Below are positions 18,645 to 26,613 of a DNA stretch of 64,000 nucleotides, piece by piece. The notes beneath the pieces were generated by a model. It made no database searches. It was not told where the DNA came from and saw only the letters and a list, made by a program, of their open reading frames with translations. Position numbers and translations under genes: made by a program. Each line of letters starts with the position of its first letter. Within the stretch, counting starts at the first letter, position 1. Origin of the DNA: Cryobacterium levicorallinum (GTDB taxonomy: Bacteria > Actinomycetota > Actinomycetes > Actinomycetales > Microbacteriaceae); NCBI RefSeq assembly GCF_004402405.1, contig NZ_SOFE01000014.1, positions 186,001 to 250,000 on the forward strand. Direction: 5' to 3'.

Positions 18645-19490
18645 ATGAGTGATCTGCCGGCCTCGGCGGCGAATTTTTGCTACCGCCATCCGGGGCGGCA
18701 GAGCTTCATTCTGTGTCAGCGCTGCGGGCGCACCATTTGCGCCGAGTGCCAGACCCAGGCTGCCGTGGGCGTTATCTGCCCCGAATGCATGAAACTGCAG
18801 CGCAAGAACGCACCCCGCATCAAACCCGCCGTGCTCACCCGGCTGACCGGGAGCGGTCAGCCCACGGTGACCTACGCGCTCATCGCGATTACCGTCCTCG
18901 TCTTCATCCTGCAATGGATCCCCGGTCTCGGGATCACCCAACGATTCGCCTACGCGCCAGCCCTCACCCTCATTGAGCCATGGCGCATGCTCACCAGTGT
19001 TTTTCTGCACTCGCAAGGTGGCCTGCCGTTTCACGTGCTGCTCAACATGTACGTGCTCTGGATCTTCGGTCCGATGCTCGAGGGGATGTTCGGCCGTGGT
19101 CGTTTCCTGGCGCTGTATCTGATCAGCGGTTTCGCCGGGTCGATCGGTGTTCTGTTGCTGGCTGCTCCCTACACCTACGTCGTCGGGGCATCAGGGGCCC
19201 TGTTCGGGCTCATGGGTGCCTTCCTGGTCATTCAGCGCGGTCTTGGCGGAAATTCGAAGCAGCTGCTGGTTCTGCTCGGCATCAACGTGGTCGTGAGCTT
19301 CATTCCGGGGATCGCCTGGCAGGCTCACTTCGGCGGCATAATCGGGGGCGCACTCATCGGGTTCGTTCTCATGCGTACCCGGCGACCGGCACAAAAGGGG
19401 CTGCAGATCGTCTTGATCGCGGGCGTCGCCGCTCTCCTCGTGGTGATCGGAGTCCTCAAAATTGTGAGCCTGCTCGCCCCGATCAGCTAA
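18645..19490 (+). CDS. Rhomboid family intramembrane serine protease
   Basis: 281 residues. An N-terminal zinc-ribbon-like segment has several Cys/His residues (CYRHPGR, CQRCGRTIC, CPEC at about 12-47), followed by six or seven membrane helices. The catalytic serine is in GASGALFGL and the partner histidine in WQAHFGGIIGGALIGF; LLNMYVLWIFGPMLEG is the conserved early loop. This zinc-finger plus rhomboid architecture is common in actinobacteria. Substrates are unknown. Confidence 0.92.
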   Translation: MSDLPASAANFCYRHPGRQSFILCQRCGRTICAECQTQAAVGVICPECMKLQRKNAPRIKPAVLTRLTGSGQPTVTYALIAITVLVFILQWIPGLGITQRFAYAPALTLIEPWRMLTSVFLHSQGGLPFHVLLNMYVLWIFGPMLEGMFGRGRFLALYLISGFAGSIGVLLLAAPYTYVVGASGALFGLMGAFLVIQRGLGGNSKQLLVLLGINVVVSFIPGIAWQAHFGGIIGGALIGFVLMRTRRPAQKGLQIVLIAGVAALLVVIGVLKIVSLLAPIS

Positions 19491-19493
19491 CCA

Positions 19494-19507
19494 CCCGGTG
19501 CACCGGG
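19494..19507. repeat. Perfect 14-bp palindrome
   Basis: CCCGGTGCACCGGG directly after the rhomboid stop codon and next to a DnaA-box group. With no loop and no T run it is a poor terminator; it could be a protein site. Confidence 0.5.
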
Positions 19508-19510
19508 AAG

Positions 19511-19540
19511 TTATCCACAGGTCTATCCACATGGGGATAA
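19511..19540. promoter_or_regulatory. Cluster of DnaA boxes outside oriC
   Basis: Within 30 bases: a perfect box TTATCCACA (19511-19519), CTATCCACA (19523-19531, one mismatch) and the reverse TGGGGATAA (19532-19540, one mismatch). They lie between rhomboid and crgA, about 11 kb from oriC. Confidence 0.7.
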
Positions 19541-19642
19541 TTACACCGGTGTCATTACCCGCACTGCTGGATTCCGGCAGCCGGGCAGCATCCGCTTAAT
19601 GACCGTTGCGTGGGCGGTTCGTGACTCGGCGGTGCGGCCGAA

Positions 19643-19888
19643 CTAGCGCCAGCGCGTGGTCATCAGAAAGCCGATGAATGCGATTCCGAAGCCGACCAGA
19701 ATATTCATGGCGCCGAGACCCGCGATGGGAAGCTGGCTGCCACTGACGTAAAACACGATGATCCAGGCCAGGCCGAGCAGCATAAAGCCGAACATGACCG
19801 GCTTGAACCAGACGGCGTTGGGCGCGTCCTCGTTCGAGCGGGCAACTTCGGTGCGGGCGGGCTTGGTGCGAGAATTCTTACGTGCCAT
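19643..19888 (-). CDS. crgA: Cell division protein CrgA
   Basis: 81-residue actinobacterial divisome and sporulation-septation protein. It has a basic polar N-terminus (MARKNSRTKPART), then two membrane helices (about 29-51 and 59-77) separated by SGSQLPIAGLGAMN, and the terminal TTRWR. CrgA contacts FtsZ, PBPs and the kinase-operon products in mycobacteria. The neighbourhood next to sortase and pknAB is the usual one. Confidence 0.93.
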   Translation of the reverse strand: MARKNSRTKPARTEVARSNEDAPNAVWFKPVMFGFMLLGLAWIIVFYVSGSQLPIAGLGAMNILVGFGIAFIGFLMTTRWR

Positions 19889-19968
19889 GCTGCGATCCTA
19901 GCGTCTCCGCCTGTTTTCGTGGCTTTGACGCGGGGGCAGCGCACAACTCTGGTCAGTAGACTTGTTAT

Positions 19969-20826
19969 ATGTGTCCACAGGCAGACGATCGCACCGCGCC
20001 GGTGCCCGATGGGTCGGAGTCGCCCGGCGCTGGCACCAAACGTCGGCACCGCTCAAGTACAGCCCCGTCCGCCAAGGTCACACTCCTGGGCGTGCTCGGT
20101 GAACTACTGATCACGGCCAGTGCACTCGTGCTGCTATTTCTGGGCTGGCAGCTGTGGTGGAATGACATGATCATGGCCAATTCGCAGTCCTCGGCTGCGA
20201 GTGAGATCAGCCAGGACTGGATCGCCCAGGACACGTCGCCGACGTTCCCCGAAGCGACGGCTGATCCGACGGAACCGGACGCAGCCCGCGTAGCGGTGGA
20301 CTACGGTGAGCCCGTCGTTGCCGCTGCACCCGGCAATGCTACGGCGTTCGCGGTTTTGTATGTGCCTCGTTTCGGTGCCGACTACCACCGCAGCATTGCC
20401 GAAGGCACCGGCCGTGACGTCTTGAACAGCAACCGTTTGGGCATCGGACATTACGCTGGCACTCAGATGCCCGGCGAAGTCGGAAACTTCGCGATTGCCG
20501 CGCACCGCAGCGCCTTCGGCGGTGGCATGCACCTGATCAACGAGCTGCAACTCGGCGACGCCATCTACGTGCAGACGGCCGACGGCTATTACACCTACCG
20601 GTACCGCGATACCGAGTACGTGGCACCGTCGCAGGTGCAGGTACTGGCATCCGTTCCCAACTATCCGGACGGAACCCCGGTCGACCGCATCATCACGCTC
20701 ACCAGTTGCAATCCGCTGTACTCCACCGCAGAACGTATCATCGCCTACGGCGTGCTTGAGTCGTGGCAGCCACTTTCGGCCGGCGCTCCCACCGAGCTCG
20801 CACCGATCATCGCCGCTCAGGGCTAG
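19969..20826 (+). CDS. Class E sortase
   Basis: Membrane-anchored cysteine transpeptidase that attaches proteins to the cell wall. 285 residues: a polar N-terminus, one membrane helix at about 37-58 and an extracellular sortase domain. The catalytic histidine is in AIAAHRSAFGG, the cysteine in ITLTSCNP and the arginine in TAERIIAYGVL. The TLTSCNP form is typical of class E. A 53-residue membrane protein follows with an ideal ribosome site. Confidence 0.92.
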   Translation: MCPQADDRTAPVPDGSESPGAGTKRRHRSSTAPSAKVTLLGVLGELLITASALVLLFLGWQLWWNDMIMANSQSSAASEISQDWIAQDTSPTFPEATADPTEPDAARVAVDYGEPVVAAAPGNATAFAVLYVPRFGADYHRSIAEGTGRDVLNSNRLGIGHYAGTQMPGEVGNFAIAAHRSAFGGGMHLINELQLGDAIYVQTADGYYTYRYRDTEYVAPSQVQVLASVPNYPDGTPVDRIITLTSCNPLYSTAERIIAYGVLESWQPLSAGAPTELAPIIAAQG

Positions 20827-20835
20827 GAGGCTCTT

Positions 20836-20997
20836 ATGTACTCAGCACTGTGGCGTGTTCTACCCGGACCGATCTGGGTGCGCATCATTCTGGTCCTGAT
20901 TTTGCTGGTGGCTGTACTGGCCGTGCTGGCCACCTGGGTGTATCCGTGGATCGATGGAATTCTGAGCAGCGAGGAAGCGACGGTAGACGGCCCATGA
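20836..20997 (+). CDS. Small single-pass membrane protein (53 residues)
   Basis: MYSALWRVLPGPIWVRIILV starts a 53-residue chain with one long hydrophobic helix (about 13-38), then WIDGILSSEEATVDGP outside or inside the cell. TAGGAGG at 20824-20830 sits 5 bases before the ATG, and the stop overlaps the start of the amidotransferase gene in an ATGA. It is therefore a real gene coupled to both neighbours. No function is known to me. Confidence 0.85.
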   Translation: MYSALWRVLPGPIWVRIILVLILLVAVLAVLATWVYPWIDGILSSEEATVDGP

Positions 20998-21632
20998 CCC
21001 GAATTCTGGTTATCGATAATTATGACAGCTTCGTCTATACCCTCAACGGGTATCTGATGGAGCTCGGCGCGGACACCGACGTTGTGCGCAACGATTCCTT
21101 CGAGCAGACCGATGCAGCCGCTCGGATTGCCGACTACGACGGCGTGCTCGTTTCGCCGGGCCCCGGGAAGCCCTCAGACGCCGGTGTGTCCATCGCCGTC
21201 GTCGAGGCCGCGCTGGCGGCCAACCTGCCCCTGTTCGGCGTCTGCCTCGGCCATCAGGCCATCGCCGAGGCCTTCGGGGCCACGGTGACCAATGCTGAAG
21301 AACTCATGCATGGCAAAACCTCGCTCATCACGCATGACGGCAGCGATTTCTATGAGGGTGTGCCGCAACCGTTCACAGCAACGCGCTACCATTCCCTCGC
21401 CGTCGTTGCGTCGACCGTGCCGAGTGACCTGATCGTCACGTCGCGCACGCCGGGCGGGGTCATCATGGGATTGCGGCACCTAACCGCTCCTATTTTGGGC
21501 GTGCAGTTTCACCCGGAGTCGGTCCTGACCGAGGGCGGCTACCGGATGCTGGGCAACTGGCTCGCCCTGGCCGGCCTGTCGTCTGCCCAGGAGACCGCGA
21601 AGGGCCTGCACCCGCTGTTGCGCCTGAGCTAA
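20994..21632 (+). CDS. Anthranilate/aminodeoxychorismate synthase glutamine amidotransferase
   Basis: Class I glutaminase subunit that feeds ammonia to a chorismate-using partner (TrpE or PabB); the sequence cannot tell which. 212 residues from the ATG at 20994 (MTRILVIDNYDSFVYTL). The catalytic cysteine is in GVCLGHQAIAEAFG and the His/Glu in VQFHPESVLTEGG. No synthase partner is in the window, so it may serve both pathways. Confidence 0.93.
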   Translation: MTRILVIDNYDSFVYTLNGYLMELGADTDVVRNDSFEQTDAAARIADYDGVLVSPGPGKPSDAGVSIAVVEAALAANLPLFGVCLGHQAIAEAFGATVTNAEELMHGKTSLITHDGSDFYEGVPQPFTATRYHSLAVVASTVPSDLIVTSRTPGGVIMGLRHLTAPILGVQFHPESVLTEGGYRMLGNWLALAGLSSAQETAKGLHPLLRLS

Positions 21633-21656
21633 CTTCGCGCTTGGCTGTGGGTGGGA

Positions 21657-21668
21657 ACCGGGCCCGGT
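21657..21668. terminator. Palindrome between convergent genes
   Basis: ACCGGGCCCGGT in the short gap between the amidotransferase (rightward) and pknB (leftward). A weak terminator candidate only. Confidence 0.35.
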
Positions 21669-21686
21669 GCAGACAGGGCGGTGCGG

Positions 21687-23381
21687 CTAGGAGCGGGCGC
21701 AGTAGGTCAGCTCGATCTCGGAGCGCTGGGGGACGTCTCCGGGGGCCAGTGACTGCGCTTTAATCGGGGAGCCGGACTCCTGGTCACAGGTGTAATCAGG
21801 CTTGGAACTCGGCGTGAGTCCGTCGGCGCTGACCAGATCGATCGCGGCAACCAGAGACTGGCCGGTGAGGTCTCCGAGGGTGACCAGGCCGCTCGACACG
21901 ATGTAGTTGATGGTATCGCCGGCGAATTCGGAAGACGCCGCGGGCGGATCGGTGCGCAGAACGATATCGGCCGCCACGGTCGGGGAGTTTTCGGTGGTGA
22001 CCGACCCGGAAACGAAACCGAGCGCTTCGATCGCGGCCTGGGCATCCGTTATGGGCTGATTGGTGACATCGGGAACCGCGACGGGCACCGGACCGGTAGA
22101 GACGAAGACCTTGATCACGTCGGAGGGATTGACGATGGTATCGGCCGGAGGATCCGTGCGAATAACCTGGTCGGCCGGCACTGTCGTGCTCGACTCTTCG
22201 GCACGCGTGGCCGCGAGGTCGAGGTCGAGGAGAGTATTTTGGGCGTCGTCATAGGTTTGCCCGGTGAGTGCGGGAATCTGGCGCGAACTGTCGGGCAGTT
22301 CCACTGAAGGCTGCAGATTGGCCACCCAGATCATGACCGCGACGACGATGACCACGACGCAGACGATTCCGGCCCAGACCCAGATCACCGGGGGACGACG
22401 CTGGGTGCGCACCATCGTCTGGTCTTCGGACAACTGTTTGAGGGCCAGCGCCGAACCGGTGATCGCCGTGGGCGCAGCCCCGAACAGGCCGGCACCAACC
22501 TCGTCGCCGGCCCGGTGAACGGGAATCTGGCCGGATCCGGCGGTCTCGACATCATTGCGAAACTCGACGGCGCTTTGATAGCGGGCGAAGCGGTCCTTGG
22601 CCAGGGCATGCAGCACGACCGAGTCCAGGGCCGGTGACACCTTGGGATTGAGCGCTGAGGGTTTCGCCGGCAGTTCGCTGACGTGTTGGTAGGCGACGGC
22701 CACGGGCGTGTCACCGCGGAACGGCGGCCGCCCGGTGAGCATCTCGAACAGCACCACGCCCGTGGAATACAGATCGGTGCGCGCATCGACGGACTCACCC
22801 TTGGCCTGCTCCGGCGAGAAATAGGCGGCGGTACCGAGGATGGCGGTGGTCTGCGCGACGGTCGTGGCCGAGTCGGAGATGGCACGGGCGATGCCGAAAT
22901 CCATCACCTTGACCTGTCCGGACTTGGTGATCATGATGTTGCCGGGCTTGATGTCGCGGTGCACCACACCGGCGCGATGCGAGTATTCCAGCGCGGTCAG
23001 GACCCCATCGATGATGCGTACGGCCTCGGTCGCTTCGATCGGGCCCTCACGAATGATGTCCTTGAGCAGCCGACCGTCGACGTGTTCCATGACGATGAAC
23101 GGAACCTGGGAATCGTGTCCGGCATCGTCGGTGACGGTCTCCTCGCCGGCATCGAACACCCGCACGATGGTCGGGTGGGCCATGCGAGCTGCGGCCTGGG
23201 CCTCTTGCCGAAACCGGGTGCGAAAGGCCGGGTCGGAGGCCAGGCTCGACTTGAGTAGCTTGATGGCCACCGTGCGACCGAGCCGGGAATCGGTGCCTAC
23301 ATGTACGTCGGACATGCCGCCACGGCCCAGGAGCGCCCCGACACGATAGCGGCCCGCGATCAAACGGCCAGAGTCAGGCAC
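21687..23381 (-). CDS. pknB: Serine/threonine protein kinase PknB with PASTA domains
   Basis: Transmembrane kinase that senses muropeptides or lipid II and controls wall growth and division. Start taken as GTG at 23381, with GGGGAG upstream; a TTG at 23399 is the alternative. The kinase domain has the glycine loop LLGRGGMSDV, the lysine in VAIKLL, HRDIKPGN, DFGIA and SPEQAKG. One membrane helix (VIWVWAGIVCVVVIVVAVMIW) leads to three PASTA repeats beginning IPALTGQTYDDA, VPDVTNQPITDA and LGDLTGQSLVAA. The last repeat ends with two cysteines. Confidence 0.95.
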   Translation of the reverse strand: MPDSGRLIAGRYRVGALLGRGGMSDVHVGTDSRLGRTVAIKLLKSSLASDPAFRTRFRQEAQAAARMAHPTIVRVFDAGEETVTDDAGHDSQVPFIVMEHVDGRLLKDIIREGPIEATEAVRIIDGVLTALEYSHRAGVVHRDIKPGNIMITKSGQVKVMDFGIARAISDSATTVAQTTAILGTAAYFSPEQAKGESVDARTDLYSTGVVLFEMLTGRPPFRGDTPVAVAYQHVSELPAKPSALNPKVSPALDSVVLHALAKDRFARYQSAVEFRNDVETAGSGQIPVHRAGDEVGAGLFGAAPTAITGSALALKQLSEDQTMVRTQRRPPVIWVWAGIVCVVVIVVAVMIWVANLQPSVELPDSSRQIPALTGQTYDDAQNTLLDLDLAATRAEESSTTVPADQVIRTDPPADTIVNPSDVIKVFVSTGPVPVAVPDVTNQPITDAQAAIEALGFVSGSVTTENSPTVAADIVLRTDPPAASSEFAGDTINYIVSSGLVTLGDLTGQSLVAAIDLVSADGLTPSSKPDYTCDQESGSPIKAQSLAPGDVPQRSEIELTYCARS

Positions 23382-23458
23382 GAGCGCACTCCCCCACAAT
23401 AAAACGGATGCCCGGGTTAGGCACAGTGAGCGCTACTTTACCGCACGGCATTGGGGAA

Positions 23459-25165
23459 TTACTCCCCGACAGCGGGGTCGCCAGTTACGCTCACGTCTGC
23501 CGTTGGGGAAAACTCAGAGCTAACCTGGCCACAGAAATAGCGGAACTTGACCTTGAAATTCTCTGTTCCGGCGGTGATCGTGGCCGTCGTCGTTTCAGCG
23601 GTGGTGGGGTTGGCCGAGGTGATGATGGCGGCACCGCCCTCCGTTGCGATCTCATAGCCAGCCAAAGTCTGGCCGGCCGGGCAGGTCTGGGCGTTCCAGT
23701 TCACCGTGACAGTGCCCGCGGCAGCGACGGGCGAAGGCGTCGCCGTCGGGGCTGACGTCGGTGTGCTCGGCGTGGGGAACGCGCCGTAGACAGTCAGGGT
23801 CACGGTCGTCCCGGCCGGAACCGGCCCCCGGGGGTTGACTCCGTACACCGTGTCAACTTCTTCCTCAGACCCGGCCGCATTTCCGGGTTGGACGTCAGCC
23901 ACGAATCCCATCTCAACGAGAAGGGCGGCGGCATCGGCGCTGGGCTTACCCACGAAATCTTCCGGATTGACCGACGTGTTCGCATTGGTGGGCGACGGCG
24001 TCGGCGACGGGGTCGCCGATGGTGTAGCCGACGGGGTTGATGAGGGTGGCGCTGACGTGGTCTGGGCCGGTGCCGGGGTCTCGTTGTTCTGCGTGAACAG
24101 GGCGATGAGCGTTCCGGTGAGCACGATCACCAGCAGCGCGACGAGGGCGATCAGCGGCCAGGTCCACGGACTGCGCTTCTTCTTCTCCGCTTCGGCAGCG
24201 GCCGCGGAGGCCCGCGTGATGGGCGCACCGGTGGCCGGCAGAACGGTCGTGGCCTGGTCGGAGCCGGCACCGGGCATGAGCATGGTGGCGCTCGTGGCCG
24301 AGAGGCCGCCCAGAACGGACGGCACGGCCACCGCGGCTGCAGCGACGTCACCGCGACGCAAAGCGGATGCCGCGCGCGCCAGGTGGGCAGCAGACGCCGG
24401 CCGGTCGGCCGGGTTCTTCGCCAGGCAGGCGAAGACCAGATTGCGTACCGGTTCGGACACGGTCACCGGCAGGTCGGGCGCTATCTCGTTGATCTGAGCC
24501 ATGGCAATCGCGACCTGCGACTCACCCGTGAACGGACGACGTCCGGCCAGCGACTCGTACGCGACGATGCCGATCGAGTAGATGTCGGTGGTTGGCGATG
24601 CGGGGTGGCCGCTCGCCTGTTCCGGTGAGAGGTACTGCACGGTGCCCATCACCTGGCCGGTCGCGGTGAGCGGAACCTGGTCGGCGATGCGGGCGATGCC
24701 GAAGTCGGTGATCTTGACCCGGCCCTCCGGCGTGATGAGCAGGTTTCCGGGCTTGATGTCGCGGTGCACGAGACCGGCGGCGTGGGCGGCGTGCAGCGCG
24801 CTCGAGGTCTGCGCGACAATGTCGAGCACCTTGTCGGTCGGCAGAACGTGCTCGCGCTCGAGAATGGTCGACAGAGCTTCGCCGGGCACTAGTTCCATGA
24901 CCAGGAAGGCGCTGCCGTCTTCTTCGCCGTAGTCGAAGACATTCGCGATGCCTTCGTGGTTGACCAGGGCCGCGTGGCGGGCCTCAGCGCGAAAGCGCTC
25001 GAGGAAACCGGGGTCGCCGAGATACTCGTCCTTCAAAATCTTGATGGCGACGCTTCGACCGATTACGAGGTCGGTGGACTTCCACACCTCCCCCATGCCG
25101 CCAATCGCAATGCGCGACTGCAGCTCGTATCGTCCCCCGAAGGTGAGGCCTGCTGTGGGTCTCAT
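23459..25165 (-). CDS. pknA: Serine/threonine protein kinase, PknA type, with PASTA and Fn3-like domains
   Basis: 568 residues. The kinase domain has IGGMGEVW, VAIKIL, HRDIKPGN, DFGIAR and SPEQASG. A long variable stretch leads to one membrane helix (about 340-362), then a Ser/Thr/Pro-rich spacer, a single PASTA-like repeat (VGKPSADAAALLVEMGF), another Pro/Thr spacer and a C-terminal region with alternating strands and two cysteines (WNAQTCPAGQ, FRYFCGQ) that reads like a fibronectin type III domain. The extracellular part is unusual for PknA. Second-last gene of the operon. Confidence 0.92.
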   Translation of the reverse strand: MRPTAGLTFGGRYELQSRIAIGGMGEVWKSTDLVIGRSVAIKILKDEYLGDPGFLERFRAEARHAALVNHEGIANVFDYGEEDGSAFLVMELVPGEALSTILEREHVLPTDKVLDIVAQTSSALHAAHAAGLVHRDIKPGNLLITPEGRVKITDFGIARIADQVPLTATGQVMGTVQYLSPEQASGHPASPTTDIYSIGIVAYESLAGRRPFTGESQVAIAMAQINEIAPDLPVTVSEPVRNLVFACLAKNPADRPASAAHLARAASALRRGDVAAAAVAVPSVLGGLSATSATMLMPGAGSDQATTVLPATGAPITRASAAAAEAEKKKRSPWTWPLIALVALLVIVLTGTLIALFTQNNETPAPAQTTSAPPSSTPSATPSATPSPTPSPTNANTSVNPEDFVGKPSADAAALLVEMGFVADVQPGNAAGSEEEVDTVYGVNPRGPVPAGTTVTLTVYGAFPTPSTPTSAPTATPSPVAAAGTVTVNWNAQTCPAGQTLAGYEIATEGGAAIITSANPTTAETTTATITAGTENFKVKFRYFCGQVSSEFSPTADVSVTGDPAVGE

Positions 25166-26613
25166 TTGTTAAGCACCGCCTCTAGTACTTTCTGTGCGAC
25201 AGGTGCGGCAAGTTTGTTGCCGAACCCGGTTTGTCCTTCTCCTCCGCCGTCCTCGATCAGAACGGTGATGGCAAATTGTGGGTCGTCCGCCGGTGCGAAA
25301 CCGGTGAACCAGAGGGTGAACGGATCGGTTGACCCGTTCTGCGCCGTGCCGGTTTTCCCCGCCACTTCGACCCCGTCTATTCTTGCATTGCTCGCGGCAC
25401 CATCCTGAACGCCATTGATCATCATCGCGCTCAGTGTTGCGGCTGTTTTTTCGCTCATCACCCGCCCAAGTTCTGCCGGTTTGAAGGTTTGGATGGCGCT
25501 GAGATTGGGTGCGAGGATCTCCTGCACCAGGTTGGGCTGCATCACGACACCCCCGTTGGCGATGGCGCCGCTGACCAGGGCCATTTGCAGCGGGTTCGCC
25601 CGCACGTCGTACTGACCGAAGGCTGACTGCGCGGTCTGCGGATCGTCGAGCCCGTCGGGGTACACGCTCTCGGTCACGCTCAGGGGAATGCTGAAGCTGC
25701 TGTTGAAGCCGAACTTCTCGGCGGTCTCGCGAATGGCCGTGTCGCCGAGCGCGACGCCCAATTCGGCGAACGGGATATTGCAGGACAAACGCAGTGCTGT
25801 GGCGAGGGTGACCGTCTCACCAGCACCGCAGGTTGACCCGCTGGAGTTTTCAATCTTGCTCGTGGTGCCCGGCGCGGTGTACACGGCCGGGTTCGGAAAG
25901 GTGCTCTCCGGCGTGTAGTCGCCCGACTCCAAGGCGGCCGTCGTCACGACGAGTTTGAAGATCGACCCGGGCGGGTTGAGCGAATTGATCGCCCGGTTGA
26001 TCAGCGGGTCGTTCTCGTCGGCCAGCAGGGCCTCGTAGCTCGCGGTGACCTCGGCGTTGTTGTGCACGGTGAGTAGGTTCGGGTTGAAACTCGGCTTGGA
26101 GACCATCGCCAGGATGCGGCCGGTCGTCGGTTCGGTCACGACGACCGATCCGGTGTAATCGCCGAGGGCATCCCAGGCGGCCTGCTGGGCTATTGGATCG
26201 ATCGTGACCTCGACGGCTGCGCCCTTCGGGTCTTGGCCGGTGACTAGGGCGCTGATCTTGTCAAAGAACTGCGAGTTGGAGGTTCCGGTGAGTTCGGCGT
26301 TGAGGGCGAACTCGAGGCCGGTCGGTTCGCCGTTGATCGGAATGTATCCGGTGATCGGCGCATACAACTCGGGGTTGGTATAGGTGCGGAGAAATTTGTA
26401 GTCGTCGTCGGCCGGCATGGACTGGGCGATCGGGTCGCCGGCCACGAGGATGGCGCCGCGCTCGACCTGGTAGCTGTCGTACAGCGTGCGGGTGTTGCGC
26501 GGGTCGGCCGACAGATTGTCGGCCTGAAAGGCCTGCACGATCGACGTGGAGCTGAGCAGGGCGATGAACATCAGCATCACGACGATGCTGACGCGCTTGA
26601 GTTCGCGGTTCAT
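25162..26613 (-). CDS. pbpA: Penicillin-binding protein 2-type transpeptidase PbpA
   Basis: Class B PBP that cross-links peptidoglycan. I chose the ATG at 26613 (MNRELKRVSIVVML), which overlaps the rodA stop; the frame upstream lies inside rodA. 483 residues: an N-terminal anchor helix, a dimerisation domain and a transpeptidase domain with the active serine in NPPGSIFKLV (SxxK), SCN in LRLSCNIPF and KTG in VAGKTGTAQ. The gene partner RodA is the matching glycosyltransferase. Confidence 0.95.
   Translation of the reverse strand: MNRELKRVSIVVMLMFIALLSSTSIVQAFQADNLSADPRNTRTLYDSYQVERGAILVAGDPIAQSMPADDDYKFLRTYTNPELYAPITGYIPINGEPTGLEFALNAELTGTSNSQFFDKISALVTGQDPKGAAVEVTIDPIAQQAAWDALGDYTGSVVVTEPTTGRILAMVSKPSFNPNLLTVHNNAEVTASYEALLADENDPLINRAINSLNPPGSIFKLVVTTAALESGDYTPESTFPNPAVYTAPGTTSKIENSSGSTCGAGETVTLATALRLSCNIPFAELGVALGDTAIRETAEKFGFNSSFSIPLSVTESVYPDGLDDPQTAQSAFGQYDVRANPLQMALVSGAIANGGVVMQPNLVQEILAPNLSAIQTFKPAELGRVMSEKTAATLSAMMINGVQDGAASNARIDGVEVAGKTGTAQNGSTDPFTLWFTGFAPADDPQFAITVLIEDGGGEGQTGFGNKLAAPVAQKVLEAVLNK

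Noticed and set aside
19028..19041. Possible parS GTTTCACGTGCTGC
   Set aside because: Only the left half matches; it encodes a conserved part of the rhomboid protease.
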